Source of the DNA: Actinomycetota bacterium
Lineage (GTDB): Bacteria > Actinomycetota > Coriobacteriia > Anaerosomatales > Anaerosomataceae
Direction: 5' to 3'
Assembly: GCA_004348925.1 (NCBI GenBank)
Contig: RCMX01000001.1
Coordinates: 1-36,512, forward strand
Length of the DNA: 36,512 bases
Part shown: piece by piece, positions 33,658-36,512 of the stretch
Numbering within the stretch: the stretch's first letter is position 1
Layout of the letters: every line of letters starts with the position of its first letter
Notes under the pieces: generated by a model
Told to the model about the DNA's origin: nothing
Seen by the model: only the letters and a program-made list of their open reading frames with translations
Databases searched by the model: none
Program-made: the position numbers and the translations under genes

Positions 33658-34745
33658 GCAGCACCACGACCATGAAGCGCGTGAGCCCTTCCAAGCGGGA
33701 CTACGGGTACTGCAACGCCCGGGTTCGCGGCATGCGTTCACGACTGCTCAAGCAGGCGTTCATGGATGGCCTCATGCAGGCCAAGGACCTTGGCGGGATC
33801 ATCACGAGTCTCATGGAGACCGAGTATGCTCCCGAGCTTGAGGAACGGTTGCTGCACGGTCGTTCGACCGGGCAGATCGACCTCGCCCTCAAGGACAACA
33901 TGGTCCGCACGTTCCGCAAGGTACTCTCGCTCGTGAACGACGAGTCGCTCGAGGTTCTCGGTGCGCTTCTCGGCAGATGGGACTTGTTCAACATCAAGAC
34001 GGTCATCCGTGGCCGTCACATGAGCCTGTCGTCCGAGGAGATAACCGAAAGCATGGTCGCGGTCGCTCAGCTCTCGCAGATCGACCTCGATGAGCTCTCG
34101 CGCCAGCAGAGCGTCAAGGGCGTGGTCGACACGCTCTCGACGTGGAAGCTGCCGTTCGCGGTGCCGCTTCGCGCGGCGATGCCCGAGTACGTCGAGAGCG
34201 GGAACCTCGCGGTTCTCGAACTCGCGCTCGACAAGTACTACACGGAGTGGGCCGCGAAGCGTCTCAAGGGCCGCGGTGTCAACCAGCGGCTCTCACGTCG
34301 CTTTCTCGGCACGCAGATCGACACGATCAACCTGCTCACTTGTTTCCGGCTTCTCAATGCCGACCTCGGTGACCAGGATGCCCTCCGGTTCTTCCTTCCG
34401 GGTGGCACCTTCGTGACAGAAGCGCTGTTCCGTGACCTGGCGAGCATGTCCGATGTCGACGAAGTGTATGACCGACTCAAGCGGACACCGTACGGGCGTC
34501 CGGTCGAAGAGGTCGCGATCAAGTACATCGAGTCGGGATCGGTCTCCGTCTTTGAGCGCGCGTTGGAGGATTTCCTCATGCGTCGGGCATTCGCGGCCGG
34601 CCAGGGTGATCCGCTCGGCGTTGGCATCATCATCGGCTATCTGTGGATGAAGGCCAACGAAGTCACCAACCTGCGCATCATCGTCAAGGGTGTCTCGGTA
34701 GGAATGCCCATGGAGCGGATGAGGGAGGAGCTCATCGTTGTATAA
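33654..34745 (+). CDS. atpC: V/A-type ATPase subunit C
   Basis: Subunit C links the rotor shaft to the membrane ring. From ATG at 33654 the product is 363 aa, almost all helical, with the early YGYCNARVRGMRSRLL motif and the later RFFLPGGTF and GVGIIIGYLWMKANEVTNLRIIVKG motif typical of V-type subunit C/d. ATG at 33672 is an alternative start seven codons in. It overlaps atpE by 4 nt and atpF by 8 nt. Confidence 0.94.
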   Translation: MSSTTTMKRVSPSKRDYGYCNARVRGMRSRLLKQAFMDGLMQAKDLGGIITSLMETEYAPELEERLLHGRSTGQIDLALKDNMVRTFRKVLSLVNDESLEVLGALLGRWDLFNIKTVIRGRHMSLSSEEITESMVAVAQLSQIDLDELSRQQSVKGVVDTLSTWKLPFAVPLRAAMPEYVESGNLAVLELALDKYYTEWAAKRLKGRGVNQRLSRRFLGTQIDTINLLTCFRLLNADLGDQDALRFFLPGGTFVTEALFRDLASMSDVDEVYDRLKRTPYGRPVEEVAIKYIESGSVSVFERALEDFLMRRAFAAGQGDPLGVGIIIGYLWMKANEVTNLRIIVKGVSVGMPMERMREELIVV

Positions 34746-35070
34746 GCTCGTCGTACTCACCGATACCGATACGGGCGACGGTTTCCGGCTCGCGGGCGTC
34801 GACGTCATCACTGTCGAGTCTCCCGAGGAAGCGCGGAAACGCCTGAACGAACTGATCGACGACGACTCCAGTGGAATCGTCGCTGTCAACGAGGCTTTCA
34901 TGGCTGACATTGACGAAAGAACGCAGCAGAAGATCAACTCGACGTACCGGCCGATCGTGATCTCTCTTCCGATACGCGAGAAGCTGCATACGGATGAGGA
35001 TCACAGGGCGTATTTGTCACGCCTGATCCGACGGGCAATCGGATTCGACATCACACTGAGGCGAGGCTGA
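34738..35070 (+). CDS. atpF: V/A-type ATPase subunit F
   Basis: Subunit F is a small central-shaft protein that stabilises the rotor. The 110-aa product has the Rossmann-like pattern [19 protein letters not shown], then [19 protein letters not shown] and [13 protein letters not shown]. The start is TTG at 34738, preceded by GGGAGGAG inside atpC; no nearby ATG fits. The TGA overlaps the atpA start by one base. Confidence 0.93.
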   Translation: MYKLVVLTDTDTGDGFRLAGVDVITVESPEEARKRLNELIDDDSSGIVAVNEAFMADIDERTQQKINSTYRPIVISLPIREKLHTDEDHRAYLSRLIRRAIGFDITLRRG

Positions 35071-36512
35071 TGATTCTCGGAACGCTGTCCAAGATCACCG
35101 GTCCGGTCGTCGTCGCTGACGGCATGATCGGCATCAAGATGTATGACGTTGTCCGGGTCGGCGCTGCCGGCCTGATGGGCGAGGTCATTCGACTCGAAGG
35201 TACGCATGCGACGATTCAGGTATACGAGGACACCTCGGGTCTGAAGGTCGGCGAGCCTGTCGAGTCGACGGAGGGTCCGCTCAAGCTTGAGCTGGGTCCT
35301 GGCCTGCTGTCTTCTATCTATGACGGCATCCAAAGACCGCTGCCGGTGATCGCGTCGCAGACCGGCAGTGACTTCATCGCACGCGGTACGACCGTCTCGG
35401 CGCTCGACCACGAGAAGCTCTGGGAGTACACCCCGATCGTCGAGGTGGGCCAGGAGCTTGTCGAGGGCGACGTCGTCGGTACGGTGCCGGAGAGTCCGAC
35501 CGTTCTGCACAAAGTCATGGTGCCCCCGGGCATCAAAGGCAAAGTGACGAACGTCATCGCTCCCGGGTCCTACACCGTGGACGCTGTTGTCGCCGTTCTC
35601 GATGGCGACAAGGAGATCCGCATGAGCCAGTGGTGGCCGGTACGTGAGGGCCGCCCCTATGCTCGCAAGCTCGACCCCACAACCCCGTTCCTGACGGGTA
35701 TGCGGATCCTCGACACGTTCTTCCCGATCGCCCTCGGCGGCAACGCCATCATCCCGGGCGGATTCGGAACGGGCAAGACGGTCACCCAGCAGTCGCTCGC
35801 CAAGTGGGCCGACGTCGACATCATCGTCTACGTTGGTTGCGGCGAGCGCGGCAATGAGATGACCGAGGTTCTCAAGGAGTTTCCGGAGCTGGAGGACCCG
35901 CGTACGGGTTCCAAGCTCATGGATCGAACCGTTCTCGTGGCGAACACCTCGAACATGCCGGTTGCCGCTCGTGAAGCCTCCATCTACACGGGCGTCACGC
36001 TGGCGGAGTTCTACCGTGACATGGGGTACAACGTCGCGATGATGGCCGACTCCACGTCCCGTTGGGGCGAGGCGCTCCGCGAGGTCTCCGGTCGACTCGA
36101 AGAGATGCCTGGCGAGGAAGGGTACCCTGCGTACCTCGCAACGCGTCTTGCAGCGTTCTACGAGCGCTCGGGTCGCTGTGCGTCGCTTGGCAAAGAAGAG
36201 CGTGTCGGATCGGTCACGATGGTCGGCGCCGTTTCACCTCCTGGCGGCGACATGTCCGAGCCGATGACACAGAACTCACTGCGCGTCACCGGTGCATTCT
36301 GGGCGCTCGATACCTCACTCGCACATCGCCGTCACTTCCCGGCAATCTCCTGGACCAAGTCGTACACCCTGTTCCTGGGTCAGGTACGTCCGTGGTTCGA
36401 GGAGGAGGTCGCGGACGACTGGGCCGATGTCCGCGAGCGGGCGATGTTCTTGCTCCAGAAGGAGACCGAGCTCCAGGAGATCGTGCAGCTGGTCGGACCG
36501 GACGCATTGCCC
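35070..36512 (+). CDS. atpA: V/A-type ATPase catalytic subunit A (3' end outside window)
   Basis: This is the catalytic subunit, present here for 481 codons and cut by the window end; the family is about 580-600 aa. The N-terminal beta-barrel opens [18 protein letters not shown]. The extra A-type domain of about residues 110-200 is present. Walker A GGFGTGKT lies at 230-237, then [24 protein letters not shown] and [11 protein letters not shown]. There is no intein and no internal stop. Subunits B and D would be expected next. Confidence 0.97.
   Translation, partial: MILGTLSKITGPVVVADGMIGIKMYDVVRVGAAGLMGEVIRLEGTHATIQVYEDTSGLKVGEPVESTEGPLKLELGPGLLSSIYDGIQRPLPVIASQTGSDFIARGTTVSALDHEKLWEYTPIVEVGQELVEGDVVGTVPESPTVLHKVMVPPGIKGKVTNVIAPGSYTVDAVVAVLDGDKEIRMSQWWPVREGRPYARKLDPTTPFLTGMRILDTFFPIALGGNAIIPGGFGTGKTVTQQSLAKWADVDIIVYVGCGERGNEMTEVLKEFPELEDPRTGSKLMDRTVLVANTSNMPVAAREASIYTGVTLAEFYRDMGYNVAMMADSTSRWGEALREVSGRLEEMPGEEGYPAYLATRLAAFYERSGRCASLGKEERVGSVTMVGAVSPPGGDMSEPMTQNSLRVTGAFWALDTSLAHRRHFPAISWTKSYTLFLGQVRPWFEEEVADDWADVRERAMFLLQKETELQEIVQLVGPDALP

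Overview
The window looks like a chromosomal core region of a GC-rich, probably anaerobic actinobacterium. Three things point to the Coriobacteriia or a relative: the S10-spc-alpha ribosomal cluster runs into ECF transporter genes, truA and rplM-rpsI; a glmM / glmS / acpS / nnrD-E / alr order typical of Actinobacteria follows; and a V/A-type ATPase operon closes the window. This placement is inferred from gene order and protein style, not from a search. All convincing genes are on the + strand.

Region 1 (1-15.8 kb) holds rpsJ-rplC-rplD-rplW-rplB-rpsS-rplV-rpsC-rplP-rpmC-rpsQ-rplN-rplX-rplE-rpsZ-rpsH-rplF-rplR-rpsE-rpmD-rplO-secY-adk-map-infA-rpmJ-rpsM-rpsK-rpsD-rpoA-rplQ. It supplies ribosomal proteins, the Sec channel, adenylate kinase, methionine aminopeptidase, IF-1 and RNA polymerase alpha. 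Several spacers carry GC-rich stem-loops. One, between rplC and rplD, looks like an intrinsic attenuator. S14, S4, L24, L36 and Adk all carry four-ligand zinc knuckles.

Region 2 (15.8-21.4 kb) holds ecfA1-ecfA2-ecfT (energising module of an ECF vitamin or metal importer), truA, a promoter with rplM-rpsI and a terminator, then glmM.

Region 3 (21.4-24.1 kb) is accessory DNA between glmM and glmS. It has two small membrane proteins, a tiny ORF that may be frameshifted, a fragment of an RHS/YD-repeat gene, and a two-gene module resembling a toxin-antitoxin pair. In that module a winged-helix protein overlaps by 4 nt a DUF6036-like nucleotidyltransferase, and two tandem 20-bp palindromes lie across the promoter.

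Region 4 (24.1-30.1 kb) starts with a clear glmS ribozyme in the glmS leader, so GlcN6P synthesis is predicted to be feedback controlled by RNA self-cleavage. It continues with glmS, acpS, a bifunctional NAD(P)HX repair enzyme, a CBS-pair protein and alr. glmM, glmS and alr all serve cell-wall precursor synthesis.

Region 5 (30.1 kb to the end) is a V/A-type ATPase operon in the order H-I-K-E-C-F-A; subunit A runs off the window. No tRNA, rRNA, CRISPR array or insertion sequence was seen.
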